Shown: positions 45,794 to 54,755 of the stretch, in pieces
Numbering within the stretch: the stretch's first letter is position 1
How the letters are laid out: each line of letters opens with the position of its first letter
Assembly (NCBI RefSeq): GCF_035013185.1
Contig: NZ_JAYGJO010000012.1
Span: forward strand, 62,001 to 126,000
Direction of reading: 5' to 3'
Length of the DNA: 64,000 bases
Origin: Acerihabitans sp035013185
GTDB lineage: Bacteria > Pseudomonadota > Gammaproteobacteria > Enterobacterales > Enterobacteriaceae
Notes under the pieces: model-generated
What the model was told of the DNA's origin: nothing
The model's database searches: none
Seen by the model: the letters and a program-made list of their open reading frames with translations, nothing else
Program-made: the position numbers and the translations under genes

Positions 45794-47350
45794 TCAGGCA
45801 ATATGAAAGAAACCGACCGATTTACGTAATTCCAGCCCCTGCTCGGTGAGCGATCGCGCCGCGGCGGCAGCTTCTTCCACCAATGCGGCATTTTGCTGGG
45901 TAACGAGGTCCATCTGGGCAACGGCCTGCCCAACTTCCTGGATCCCCAGATTTTGCTCATTGCTGGCGGTCGCGATTTCATGAATAATAGCGGCCACTTT
46001 ATCCACCGAACCCACCACCTCCGTCATTGCCTTACTGGCGTTATCGGCACCCGCCGAACCGGCGATAATTTTATCCACCGTGCCTTCAATTAGCGTTTTG
46101 ATCTCCTTGGCCGCGTCTGAACTCTTCTGCGCCAGCGTGCGCACTTCACTTGCCACCACGGCAAAACCTCTGCCTTGAGTGCCAGCACGGGCCGCTTCCA
46201 CCGCTGCATTAAGTGCTAGCAGGTTGGTTTGAAAAGCAATACCTTCAATCACCGAGATTATGTTAACTATTTTTTCCGAGCTTTGGGAGATATCCCGCAT
46301 TTGAGTCAGCATTTCGGCCACCACCTTGCCGCCTTGGGTCGCGGTACGAGAGGTGGTTACCGCCAGTTCACTGGCCTGTTTCGCGTTATCTGCGTTCTGG
46401 TGCACCGTTTGCGTCAATTGCTGCATGTTAGCCGACGTTTGAATCAACGCCGCAGCCTGCTCTTCGGTGCGTTGGGACAAGTCGGTATTCCCTTGGGCAA
46501 TTTGTCCCGATGCTACCGCGATGGACTCGCTACCGCTTATGATGCCGCTGATGGTGTTACGCAGTTGCTGGCTCATGGTGTTTAGCGCAGCGAGCAGGCT
46601 GATATTATCTTTATTATGCAAATGAATAGGGGTGGACAGGTTACCAGCAGCAATTTTTTGCATGATATCTGATGCATAAGCAGGCTCGCCACCCAGTTGA
46701 CGCCATAGGTTGCGGGAAATAATGGTTGCCAGCAAACCCGATAGCAGTAAAGCAAATAACGCCAGCCCACAGAGACTGTACTTGGCGATCTGATATCCCC
46801 GCGCGGCCTCAACCGCCGCCACATTGCTGCCGCTCACTTCGCGATCGACCATGGTAGCAAGATCAAGCATAAGCTGGGTACGGTATTTACGTGAAGTATC
46901 GCTGCTGATTTGAGTCGCCGCCGTCACGTCGTTGTCCTTCATCGCCGTCACCATTTTATCATTAGCCTGACTGAACTGATCAAAATTGGCGACTATCTGG
47001 GCAAATAACGGCGTTGATGACAACGCTGTATTTAACGCCAGGTAGTGATTTTGCGCATCGCGGAAAGTCGCCACTGCCTGCATTAACTCTATTCGATGCC
47101 CTTCCTTCGCTTGCTCGGTGGTTGATGAGATATATTGTATTTGTTGCAATCTTAATTCTGATAATACACCACGCATCTCCAAGGTATAACGTACCCCTGG
47201 CAGCCAGTTATTACGATATGTTTCAATATGGGTATTAGTGGTGCTGAGTTGATAAAGCGATACGCCGCCCAAGCCAAGCATCAACGCAATAATAATGGCA
47301 AAACCACCAAACAACTGAACCATAAAGGGCAATTGCATTAACTTCTTCAT
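45794..47350 (-). CDS. Methyl-accepting chemotaxis protein
   Basis: A 518-residue chemoreceptor of the Tsr/Tar plan. Membrane helices at about residues 10-32 and 185-210 bracket a four-helix periplasmic sensor (TarH-like). A HAMP domain and a cytoplasmic coiled coil follow, with the hairpin tip QTNLLALNAAVEAARAG. The C-terminus ends KSVGFFHIA and lacks the NWETF tether for CheR/CheB, so adaptation would depend on other receptors. The attractant is unknown. Confidence 0.92.
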   Translation of the reverse strand: MKKLMQLPFMVQLFGGFAIIIALMLGLGGVSLYQLSTTNTHIETYRNNWLPGVRYTLEMRGVLSELRLQQIQYISSTTEQAKEGHRIELMQAVATFRDAQNHYLALNTALSSTPLFAQIVANFDQFSQANDKMVTAMKDNDVTAATQISSDTSRKYRTQLMLDLATMVDREVSGSNVAAVEAARGYQIAKYSLCGLALFALLLSGLLATIISRNLWRQLGGEPAYASDIMQKIAAGNLSTPIHLHNKDNISLLAALNTMSQQLRNTISGIISGSESIAVASGQIAQGNTDLSQRTEEQAAALIQTSANMQQLTQTVHQNADNAKQASELAVTTSRTATQGGKVVAEMLTQMRDISQSSEKIVNIISVIEGIAFQTNLLALNAAVEAARAGTQGRGFAVVASEVRTLAQKSSDAAKEIKTLIEGTVDKIIAGSAGADNASKAMTEVVGSVDKVAAIIHEIATASNEQNLGIQEVGQAVAQMDLVTQQNAALVEEAAAAARSLTEQGLELRKSVGFFHIA

Positions 47351-47804
47351 AACCGTAAATATCCTTAATTAGGGTTAACGGTCTATCGGCACCAAACAAA
47401 TATTAATGAGTAAAATAACAATATTTTTTACGTTATGTGATACACATCGCATTTTTTAACATTGACACAAGTATTTTTCAGCGTATCAGCGGCAATCTGT
47501 ATCGAAAAGAGGCAGTTTATCGCTGCATTGACCTGAGGACAGCACAGCCGCTACCGTTCGACATAAGGAAAACCAGCCTTTGGCGATAAAGTCAGGCTGT
47601 TTATTGTCACCGATAAGGCCGACCGGTTACGCAGGATGGTAATACCTGACGCGGTACCCCTAAAATGCACTCCCGTGCGGGGGAAAAAAAGTTCGCAGGA
47701 CATCGGATAAAGAAGGTGTTATAGGGGCAATAAAAACGCTGATTTTCTTAATTATCTCAGCCGTGTTATTATTATAGGCTGTTGCTCATTATAGAATACT
47801 GTTT
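47351..47804. other. Intergenic region upstream of the chemoreceptor and emrE
   Basis: About 450 bases. On the minus strand GCCGATAG (47383-47390) resembles the -10 of a flagellar sigma-28 promoter about 33 bases before the chemoreceptor start, but no good -35 is at the right distance. No gene is supported. Confidence 0.35.
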
Positions 47805-48137
47805 ATGATAACTTATGTGTATTTGCTTATTGCCATTATTTCCGAGGTTATTGCAACATCTTGTTTAAAAGCGTCAGCTGGTTTTACCAAACTTTACCCA
47901 TCCATCGCCGTGGTAGTGGGTTATGCTATTTCATTCACCCTGTTGTCTTTGGTGCTTAAATCCATGCCAGTGGGGATCGCTTACGCGATATGGGCCGGAT
48001 TAGGCATTGTTTTTGTTGCTGTTTCTGGTTATGTTTTTTTTGGTCAACAGCTCGACAGCTATGCCATAATAGGTATATTACTGATTATCACCGGCGTACT
48101 GATAATAAACGTACTCTCTTCATCCACCGGGCATTAA
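47805..48137 (+). CDS. emrE: Small multidrug resistance transporter, EmrE family
   Basis: A 110-residue four-helix SMR protein. The essential membrane Glu14 is in LIAIISEVIATSCLKAS, and AIWAGLGIVFVAVSG and IIGILLIITGVLIIN match EmrE. It exports cationic drugs as a dimer in exchange for protons. Its neighbour codes spermidine acetyltransferase, so polyamine export as by MdtIJ is a possible natural role. Confidence 0.92.
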   Translation: MITYVYLLIAIISEVIATSCLKASAGFTKLYPSIAVVVGYAISFTLLSLVLKSMPVGIAYAIWAGLGIVFVAVSGYVFFGQQLDSYAIIGILLIITGVLIINVLSSSTGH

Positions 48138-48186
48138 TCCGTTATTTCACCATAAGTTGAACCACTAAAAATTGCGGGTACTAATT

Positions 48187-48768
48187 ATGATCGTCGAAAG
48201 TAAAATATCCCATAGCTATAATATAAAACTTCATCCTTTAGAACGCGAAGATCTTCATTTTGTTCATCAACTCGATAATAACGAAAGTGTCATGCGTTAT
48301 TGGTTTGAAGAACCCTATGAAGCATTTGTCGAACTTAACGATTTGTACGAAAAACATATTCATGACCAAAGCGAGCGGCGGTTTATCATCGATAAAGAGG
48401 GTGAGAGCATCGGTTTGGTTGAGCTTGTGGAAATTAATCATATTCACCGCCGTGCCGAATTCCAGATTCTGGTTGATCCGGCCCACCAGGGACACGGCTA
48501 TGCCAGCATCGCCGCCCAGTTGGCCATGAACTATGGTTTTATGGTGCTCAACCTGCATAAGCTGTATCTGATTGTTGATCAGGAAAACGACAAGGCCATT
48601 CATATCTACAGCAAGCTGGGTTTTAAGGTGGAAGGCGTGCTGCTAAAGGAATATTTTGTCAACGGCCAGTACCGCAACACCATCCGGATGTGTATTTTCC
48701 AGGATGAATATCTGGCCAATGCCGAGCGTTTATCTGGCGAAAAATCAGCGCCGACCACGCTACGTTGA
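48187..48768 (+). CDS. speG: Spermidine N1-acetyltransferase SpeG
   Basis: A 193-residue GNAT enzyme, nearly colinear with E. coli SpeG (186 residues): PLEREDLHFVHQLDNNESVM, RYWFEEPYEAFVEL and DQSERRF are kept, as is the acetyl-CoA loop PAHQGHGYASIAAQLAM. It acetylates spermidine to lower its toxicity at low temperature or in stationary phase. The ATG at 48187 is used; an upstream TTG in frame is unlikely. Confidence 0.93.
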   Translation: MIVESKISHSYNIKLHPLEREDLHFVHQLDNNESVMRYWFEEPYEAFVELNDLYEKHIHDQSERRFIIDKEGESIGLVELVEINHIHRRAEFQILVDPAHQGHGYASIAAQLAMNYGFMVLNLHKLYLIVDQENDKAIHIYSKLGFKVEGVLLKEYFVNGQYRNTIRMCIFQDEYLANAERLSGEKSAPTTLR

Positions 48769-48812
48769 TGCCGGCGCTAAGGGTTACCTCTACCACCAAA
48801 ACCTTCTTGCGA

Positions 48813-51107
48813 TCAGGCGCCAGTCATGGAGTTTTTGGTGTTCACTAGCTCAAACAATACCACGGTGCGCGAGGGGCAGGTATAGGTTTGACCGAAACCA
48901 AAGCTGTGCTCATTGATATCATCGGGCTGATAGGTATCAAAAATATGCCGCCAGCCATAACCATGGGCCACGTCAGGTAGGGTAAATATCACATCTTCAT
49001 GGGAGGCGCTAAACAACAGCAATACGGTGCTCTGCGACCCCACCCGCAATAGGCCTGTGGGCTGAGCGCGCCCATCAAGCAGCATGCCGATACTTTTTTG
49101 GTTGGCGTCATCCCAGGCGTCCTCAGACATCTCTTCGCCATTGGGTTGCACCCAGGTCACATCCTTGATATTGAGTTTTTCGTGTCGCTTACCGCTGAGA
49201 AAACGGCCACGATGTAAAATAGGGAATCGATTACGCAAGGCGATCAGCCGATAGGTAAACAATATCAGCGCCTGCCCCTTATTACCGATATCCCAGTTTA
49301 CCCAGCTGATGGCGTTGTCTTGACAATAACCATTATTATTACCCTGCTGGCTACGGGCGAACTCATCGCCAGCCAACAACATCGGAGTACCCTGAGAGAA
49401 CATCAGCGTCGCCAACATATTGCGCATCTGGCGCAGGCGCAGCTCGTTAATCGCCGCGTCCTCAGTCAGCCCTTCGGCACCGTAATTAGCCGAGATATTA
49501 TCGCTGTGACCATCACGATTATCCTCACCATTGTCTTGATTATGCTTTTGCTCGTAAGAGACCAAATCGTTAAGGGTAAACCCATCATGGGCGGTGATAA
49601 AATTGATCGATGCATGGGGCTTACGACCCCGGTGGTTGAAAATATCGGCGGAACCGGCCAGGCGGGTGGTGAATTCCGCCAGTTGTCCTTCATCACCGCG
49701 CCAAAACTTACGCACCGAATCCCGGTAACGGTCATTCCATTCCGACCATCCCGGCGGAAACCCGCCTACCTGGTAACCACCGGGTCCACAATCCCAAGGC
49801 TCGGCGATCAGTTTGCATTGACTCAATACCGGGTCTTGTCGGCAGGTATCCAGAAAACCGCAACCTTCGTCAAAACCGTAGCTTTCCCTGCCGAGGATAG
49901 TCGCCAAATCGAAACGAAAACCATCCACCTGCATCTCCGTCGCCCAATAACGTAGAGAATCGGTGACCATTTGCAACACCCGTGGGTGGCTAAGATTGAG
50001 GGTGTTGCCGGTGCCGGTATCGTTAATATAATAACGTTTTTTCTCGGGAAATAAGCGATAGTAGCTGGCGTTATCAATCCCCTTAAGCGATAGGGTCGGC
50101 CCTAGCTCATTGCCTTCGGCAGTGTGGTTGTATACCACATCCAAAATCACTTCGATGCCAGCGGCATGAAGCGTGGCAATCATCTGCTTAAATTCGTAAA
50201 CGGTTGAGGTGGCCATATACTGGGGATGAGGCGCGAAAAAACACAGCGTATTATAGCCCCAGAAATTATGCAGCCCATTTTCCTGCAGATGACGATCGTC
50301 AGCAAAAGCATGGATCGGCATTAACTCTATCGCCGTTATGCCGAGAGATTTTATGTAATCGACAATTTGCGGAATGCTCAGCGCGGAAAAAGTACCACGC
50401 AGGTGCTCTGGTACCGCCGGATGACGCATAGTATAACCACGAACATGGGTCTCATAAATCAGGGCTTTTTCCCAGGGAATACCCGGTTTGCCGTTAACTG
50501 GCCAGGAGAAGGCCGGATCGATGACCCGGCATTTGGGCATGAACGGTGCACTATCGCGCTCGTCAACGCTAAGATCCTTATCTTGCGCCCCGATGTCATA
50601 GGCAAAAAGCGCATCGTCCCACGTCAGTTCGCCCCAGATCTGCTTGGCATAGGGGTCGAGCAGCAACTTGGCCGGATTAAAACGATGACCCTGCCCTGGT
50701 GAAAAGGGGCCATGAACCCGATAGCCATAAAGCAGACCAGGTCTGGCATCCGGCAGATAACCATGCCAAACCTCATCGGTATACTCCGGCAATTCAATGC
50801 GGTCATATTCCTGCCCTTCATCATTAAATAGGCACAGCTCAACTCGAGTGGCGTGTGCGGAGAAAATGGCAAAGTTAACCCCCAGCCCGTCCCAGGTCGC
50901 GCCTAACGGTACCGGCATCCCTTCCCTAACCCGGGTCTTGCGATTAGCATCCAGTTGCTGGACAATTTCACTGTCGGTATTAGGGTGGGTGATCCGTGCG
51001 CCCTGTTTATCGACGGTGACAACGACCTGATTATCCACTTTACTTACCATAGTGGTGGTCGGAGTCGGCATGATAAATTCGTTTTTCTTAGACGATCTCT
51101 TGACCAT
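48813..51107 (-). CDS. glgX: Glycogen debranching enzyme / isoamylase, GlgX type
   Basis: A 764-residue GH13 enzyme with an N-terminal CBM48-like domain (about residues 45-190). Catalytic blocks are DVVYNHT, GFRFDLAT (nucleophile Asp), LIAEPWD (acid Glu) and ITAHDGFT. It cuts alpha-1,6 links of glycogen limit dextrins. It is longer than E. coli GlgX (657), with about 40 extra residues at the N-terminus and a longer tail, nearer to TreX-type enzymes. CAGGAG lies nine bases before the ATG at 51107. No other glycogen gene is adjacent. Confidence 0.92.
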   Translation of the reverse strand: MVKRSSKKNEFIMPTPTTTMVSKVDNQVVVTVDKQGARITHPNTDSEIVQQLDANRKTRVREGMPVPLGATWDGLGVNFAIFSAHATRVELCLFNDEGQEYDRIELPEYTDEVWHGYLPDARPGLLYGYRVHGPFSPGQGHRFNPAKLLLDPYAKQIWGELTWDDALFAYDIGAQDKDLSVDERDSAPFMPKCRVIDPAFSWPVNGKPGIPWEKALIYETHVRGYTMRHPAVPEHLRGTFSALSIPQIVDYIKSLGITAIELMPIHAFADDRHLQENGLHNFWGYNTLCFFAPHPQYMATSTVYEFKQMIATLHAAGIEVILDVVYNHTAEGNELGPTLSLKGIDNASYYRLFPEKKRYYINDTGTGNTLNLSHPRVLQMVTDSLRYWATEMQVDGFRFDLATILGRESYGFDEGCGFLDTCRQDPVLSQCKLIAEPWDCGPGGYQVGGFPPGWSEWNDRYRDSVRKFWRGDEGQLAEFTTRLAGSADIFNHRGRKPHASINFITAHDGFTLNDLVSYEQKHNQDNGEDNRDGHSDNISANYGAEGLTEDAAINELRLRQMRNMLATLMFSQGTPMLLAGDEFARSQQGNNNGYCQDNAISWVNWDIGNKGQALILFTYRLIALRNRFPILHRGRFLSGKRHEKLNIKDVTWVQPNGEEMSEDAWDDANQKSIGMLLDGRAQPTGLLRVGSQSTVLLLFSASHEDVIFTLPDVAHGYGWRHIFDTYQPDDINEHSFGFGQTYTCPSRTVVLFELVNTKNSMTGA

Positions 51108-51353
51108 TAAATTCGTCTCCTGCACAGTTCACTTCACTCAGTTCATTGATGAAGTGTAGTACCAGTTTAGTAGCGCTTTGCGGTTATGCCAGAGCCTCAC
51201 GCAGGTATTCGGTAACACATTAAGCGTCGGGCTGAAGAAGGGGTCACAGGCTGATAGCCACAAACGAGTGTGTTATTCTCTATGAAAGTAAGGTGACTGC
51301 ACCTGATTTTGATCGGGCTAATGTGTCATGGCCAAACTACAAGGATAACAAGC

Positions 51354-52166
51354 ATGAATATCAATAAAGATACCTTACTCTGTATGTCACTGGCCGCTCG
51401 TCCCGGCAATTTCGGTACCCGCTTTCATAATTACCTGTATGAACACTTGAATCTCAATTATATCTATAAGGCATTTACTACCCAGGATCTGGCCGCCGCT
51501 ATCGGTGGTGTCAGGGCTCTGGGCATTCGCGGCTGTGCGGTTTCGATGCCATTTAAAGAGGCCTGCATTCCTTATCTGGATGAGTTGGACGGGTCGGCGC
51601 GCGCCATAGAATCCGTTAATACCATCGTCAATACCGACGGATACCTTAAAGCCTATAATACTGATTATATCGCCATTGAACGTTTACTGGCCCAGTATAA
51701 AATCGATGCCCAAACCCCTTTTGCCCTTCGCGGCAGCGGCGGCATGGCCAAAGCAGTGGCGGGTGCGTTGTTTGACGCTGGATTTCGTCATGGCGTGATT
51801 ATTGCCCGCAATCAGCAGACTGGCCAGCGTTTGGCCGATCTCTATGGTTATCAATGGTGCGCAGATGAAACCGGGCTGGACGCCAAGCTGCTGATTAACG
51901 TCACGCCGGTGGGCATGGCGAATGGCGCGCAAGCGGACGATCTGGCCTTTAGCAAGCACGCCGTCATCCAGGCGGATACGGTGTTTGACGTGGTGGCATT
52001 GCCGGCGGAAACGCCGCTTATTCGTTTGGCCCGTAAGCATGACAAAATCGTGATTACCGGGGCCGAAGTCATTGCCATTCAGGCGTTGGAGCAATTTGTG
52101 TTGTATACCGGCGTACGGCCGGAATATGCGCTGGTCGAACGTGCGGCGGCCTTCGCCCGTTCGTAA
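51354..52166 (+). CDS. Shikimate dehydrogenase-like protein (HI0607 type)
   Basis: A 270-residue protein of the AroE/YdiB superfamily, nearest to the shorter HI0607-type group. The shikimate-side segment AVSMPFKEACIPYLDEL contains the catalytic Lys, VNTIVNTDGYLKAYNTDY follows, and the cofactor loop reads GSGGMAKAVAGALFDAG. The true substrate of this group is uncertain and activity on shikimate is low. AAGGA lies eight bases before the ATG. Confidence 0.9.
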   Translation: MNINKDTLLCMSLAARPGNFGTRFHNYLYEHLNLNYIYKAFTTQDLAAAIGGVRALGIRGCAVSMPFKEACIPYLDELDGSARAIESVNTIVNTDGYLKAYNTDYIAIERLLAQYKIDAQTPFALRGSGGMAKAVAGALFDAGFRHGVIIARNQQTGQRLADLYGYQWCADETGLDAKLLINVTPVGMANGAQADDLAFSKHAVIQADTVFDVVALPAETPLIRLARKHDKIVITGAEVIAIQALEQFVLYTGVRPEYALVERAAAFARS

Positions 52167-52257
52167 GCGCTGCGGCCCGGCACCCTTCGCAGCGTGCCGG
52201 TGCTGAGCGTTGAACTGGGCGCATTTCATCGCGCCCGTCATAATGCTTGTCACAGCA

Positions 52258-52305
52258 TAAATAGTGCCGTAAATAGTGCCGTAAATAGTGTAGAAAATAG
52301 TGCAG
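52258..52305. repeat. Four tandem 12-base units
   Basis: Units TAAATAGTGCCG, TAAATAGTGCCG, TAAATAGTGTAG and AAAATAGTGCAG run head to tail. They end about 117 bases before the predicted sigma-54 transcription start, the usual distance for enhancer sites. Confidence 0.8.
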
Positions 52306-52395
52306 CAAATGCACCAACCCTAAGCATCCCCGCCAAAATTTCAGATCTTGAAAATTTAACCCCTTAAAAAGCAATACATTACATCACTTCGGTCT

Positions 52396-52411
52396 TGGCA
52401 TATTACTTGCT
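52396..52411 (+). promoter_or_regulatory. Sigma-54 promoter for the helical-bundle/cyclophilin-like pair
   Basis: TGGCATATTACTTGCT fits the consensus at nearly every fixed base: GG 52397-52398, ten bases, GC 52409-52410. The start would be near 52422, inside the AT-rich operator-like stretch. Confidence 0.72.
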
Positions 52412-52436
52412 TATTAATTAGTTAATTAATTAATAG
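52411..52436. promoter_or_regulatory. AT-rich operator-like site 1
   Basis: TTATTAATTAGTTAATTAAT followed by TAATAG, related to sites 2 (54629) and 3 (62859). It overlaps the predicted transcription start of the downstream pair. Proposed binding site of the TetR protein at 54756. Confidence 0.5.
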
Positions 52437-52475
52437 TCAATGTAGACGTAAACCAACCGCCCAGAGGGTAACAAC

Positions 52476-52952
52476 ATGACCGTTGATGAAGTGATAACGC
52501 GCTTTGAACAGGAACGCGAAAAAATATGGTTTGAGCAGCCAGATGAAGTGTGCGATTTGGGCAAGGGTATTGTCCCACGTGGCACCGGCTCGCGTGGCCA
52601 ATACTTAAGCACCATTATTTTCGCCGAGGGGGAAGCCCGGACAATGGCGGACGAAATGCTCTGGGGCCTGATACGGGTGGCGGAGGATACCGACGCCGAT
52701 TTACCGACACTGCAATCGATAATTAAAGAGATCATTGGTTATAAAGCGGATTTTTTTGATTTTGTCAGTCTGCCCCACGCCGCGTCCATGATTCACTTGT
52801 ATGTGGAGACCGCTTGCCAATGTACCACCCTGCACGATCTTTGTCGGTTATCCCATGCCGCGCTGTCCTATGCCAATCGATTGCATATGTGGGTTGATTT
52901 TATTCTGCCGTGGGGCCTTGGCGATGGCTTCCGTCAGGTTAAAGCCGGCTGA
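52476..52952 (+). CDS. Helical-bundle protein, partner of a cyclophilin-like protein
   Basis: A 158-residue, mostly helical protein with few recognisable motifs; GKGIVPRGTGSRGQYLSTII near residue 30 and a Cys pair (ACQCTTLHDLC) near residue 113 stand out. I do not know a characterised homologue. Because it precedes a DUF3830-like gene, it may correspond to the helical-bundle part that is joined to a cyclophilin-like domain in cucumopine synthase; this is inference from arrangement and fold guess. A GAGGG ribosome-binding site precedes the ATG. Confidence 0.72.
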   Translation: MTVDEVITRFEQEREKIWFEQPDEVCDLGKGIVPRGTGSRGQYLSTIIFAEGEARTMADEMLWGLIRVAEDTDADLPTLQSIIKEIIGYKADFFDFVSLPHAASMIHLYVETACQCTTLHDLCRLSHAALSYANRLHMWVDFILPWGLGDGFRQVKAG

Positions 52953-52992
52953 CCTTTACCCATATCCTTTAACATTACCATCAGGTGGCAGA

Positions 52993-53418
52993 ATGAAACT
53001 CAGAATGAACGTGGCGAACGAACCTATTTGTGTGATTGAGGTGTGGGAAGATAAAGTCCCCAATTTGGTCAAAGAGTTGCGGGCAAAATTACCCATGAAA
53101 AGCGTGCTGCAACACGGGAAATTGATTGGCGACATGGTCTTTTTTACGATGCCCATTGTCGCCCCTTGGGAAAATAAATTTAAAACCGAAGACGTAGGCA
53201 AAATGCGTCGGGAAAAATACGGCAAGGTTACCGGTTCGGTGTGTTTTTACAGTCCACGCCAGCAATTTTGCGTCGTTTATGGCGATGATACCGCCGAAGA
53301 ACCGTTGCCGATTTCTTATATTGGTGAAGTCATTGAGGGCGATTTACAATTACGTGTCACCGGTTTGGAAACCTGGTTTGACCAAGGCCGGATAGTTGAA
53401 TTGGAGATTATAGAATAG
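52993..53418 (+). CDS. Cyclophilin-like DUF3830-type protein
   Basis: A 141-residue protein predicted all-beta. The pattern of an N-terminal MKLRMNV strand, a PNLVKELRAKLP helix, QHGKLIGDMVFFTMP and a late ISYIGEVIEGD follows the DUF3830 cyclophilin-like family. AGGTGG lies just before the ATG at 52993; longer in-frame starts overlap the upstream gene. It is 40 bases after the helical-bundle gene and surely co-transcribed. The biochemical role is unknown; opine-type condensation is one analogue. Confidence 0.75.
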   Translation: MKLRMNVANEPICVIEVWEDKVPNLVKELRAKLPMKSVLQHGKLIGDMVFFTMPIVAPWENKFKTEDVGKMRREKYGKVTGSVCFYSPRQQFCVVYGDDTAEEPLPISYIGEVIEGDLQLRVTGLETWFDQGRIVELEIIE

Positions 53419-53426
53419 ATCCCTAC

Positions 53427-53475
53427 GGGCCGACTGACTCTTTGCGCCAGGCCGGCGCAAAGAGTCAGTCGGCCC
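53427..53475. terminator. Perfect 22-base-pair hairpin between convergent genes
   Basis: Arms 53427-53448 and 53454-53475 are exact reverse complements with a five-base loop. They separate the cyclophilin-like gene from the convergent MetX-like gene. The stem starts GGGCCGACTGACTCTTTGCG; no T tract. Confidence 0.8.
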
Positions 53476-53535
53476 CGAGACATCGTTTTAACCGCGCCGA
53501 ACTGCATTTAGGGTAGGACCCCGGCGACGAGGGGA

Positions 53536-54594
53536 CTATTTGACGCCACCGTCCTGCCGACCTGAGCGCCCCGAGGACGCGTCGTCACCTGACAACAATT
53601 CCCGTATCGCCTGCTCGATAAATGCCGTCTCATCAGGGAATCGACCCGGCGCGCCGGCGCAGTGCCCATAAGGCGAGATTATCGGACGCCATTGCGCCTG
53701 TTTAAGATAGCGAAACTCCATAAGAGCTTCGTCTTGGGTAAAGTAAAGATCAGTGTTGCAGGGCATCACAATAGTAGTGGCCGTGATAGCGCCTAACGCC
53801 GCGTCAAGATCACCAGCAAACGGCGGCGCCAGCCCGATGTCGGCCTGCTGCCAGGTGCTCAGCATGCACAACAGATCGTTGGCGTCCCAAGCTTGGTGAT
53901 CGCGCTCCCATGCGCATAACAATGCTTCAATGCTGTCAAAACCCAGCGTTCGGTAACGTTGTTCCCGGTAGAACGTGGCGCAATAAGCCCAGCCGGCGTA
54001 TACACGTGCGAACGCCGCCAGACCGGACAGCGGGGGGGTGCGGTAATAGCCCTGATCAAATGCCGGGTCCGCTTGCAGCACCGCTTTTATCCCTGCCAGA
54101 AAAACAGTGTTTAGCGGCCAGCAGCGCGCACTGCCACAAATCGGCAACAGTGCCCCAACCATTGGCGCATAGGCCGCCGCCCAATGCCAAGCCTGCATAG
54201 CGCCCATCGACCAGCCACAGACCAGCGCAAGTCGGTCGATGCCAAGATGGGCAGTAACCAATTGATGCTGCGCCCTGACATTGTCCCCCACCGACACGAG
54301 GGGAAAGCGCGGTCCGGGCTGATGTTGGGAATTACTGGGCGAGCTAGACAGGCCATTGCCGAACATATTCACCACAATGATAAAATGGTGGGCAGGATCC
54401 AACGCGCGACCCGCGCCAATTATCTGGCGGTAAGTGCGATGGGTTCCGGTATACCAGGTCAGCAGCAGCACGGCGTTATCTCGCCTGGAATTAAGCTCAC
54501 CGTGAGTTTCATAAGCTAACGTGGCGTCAAGCAACGTCTCCCCTGACGCTAATCCAAATGCGCCAAGTTGATACAAAAGATAATCTGACAACAC
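53536..54594 (-). CDS. Alpha/beta hydrolase of the homoserine O-acetyltransferase (MetX) family
   Basis: A 352-residue alpha/beta-fold protein. The nucleophile elbow reads CGWSMGAMQAWHWA, as in MetX, with the Asp in NTDLYFTQ and the His in SPYGHCAGAPG. Many non-MetX members of this family are amidases, esterases or acyltransferases in catabolic loci. The start is a GTG right after AAGGGGGGA, so a slightly later TTG is also possible. It diverges from the TetR gene across operator-like site 2. Confidence 0.82.
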   Translation of the reverse strand: MLSDYLLYQLGAFGLASGETLLDATLAYETHGELNSRRDNAVLLLTWYTGTHRTYRQIIGAGRALDPAHHFIIVVNMFGNGLSSSPSNSQHQPGPRFPLVSVGDNVRAQHQLVTAHLGIDRLALVCGWSMGAMQAWHWAAAYAPMVGALLPICGSARCWPLNTVFLAGIKAVLQADPAFDQGYYRTPPLSGLAAFARVYAGWAYCATFYREQRYRTLGFDSIEALLCAWERDHQAWDANDLLCMLSTWQQADIGLAPPFAGDLDAALGAITATTIVMPCNTDLYFTQDEALMEFRYLKQAQWRPIISPYGHCAGAPGRFPDETAFIEQAIRELLSGDDASSGRSGRQDGGVK

Positions 54595-54628
54595 TCCCCC
54601 CTTAAGCGCATGGGCCGGTAGAAAAGAT

Positions 54629-54652
54629 ATTAATTAATCAGCTAGTTAACTT
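54629..54652. promoter_or_regulatory. AT-rich operator-like site 2
   Basis: ATTAATTAATCAGCTAGTTA followed by ACTT, differing from site 3 at two positions over the shared 20-base core. It lies between the divergent MetX-like and TetR genes. Confidence 0.6.
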
Positions 54653-54755
54653 GTTGATGATTTCTCGCCTGTGTTAGTATTTACTGATTAGCGCGTAGAC
54701 CTCCCTGATGCAGAATTAACGTTATTAACCGATACCCTCGGTGCGGACGCCATTT

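Larger units (their letters stand above)
52167..52475. other. Control region upstream of the helical-bundle/cyclophilin-like pair
   Basis: About 310 bases with three ordered elements: 12-base tandem repeats (52258-52305), a sigma-54-type promoter (52396-52411) and an AT-rich operator-like stretch (52411-52436). They are listed separately. Confidence 0.6.

Noticed and set aside
47383..47410. Sigma-28 promoter for the chemoreceptor
   Set aside because: The -10 GCCGATAG is good but no TAAA-type -35 lies at the proper distance.
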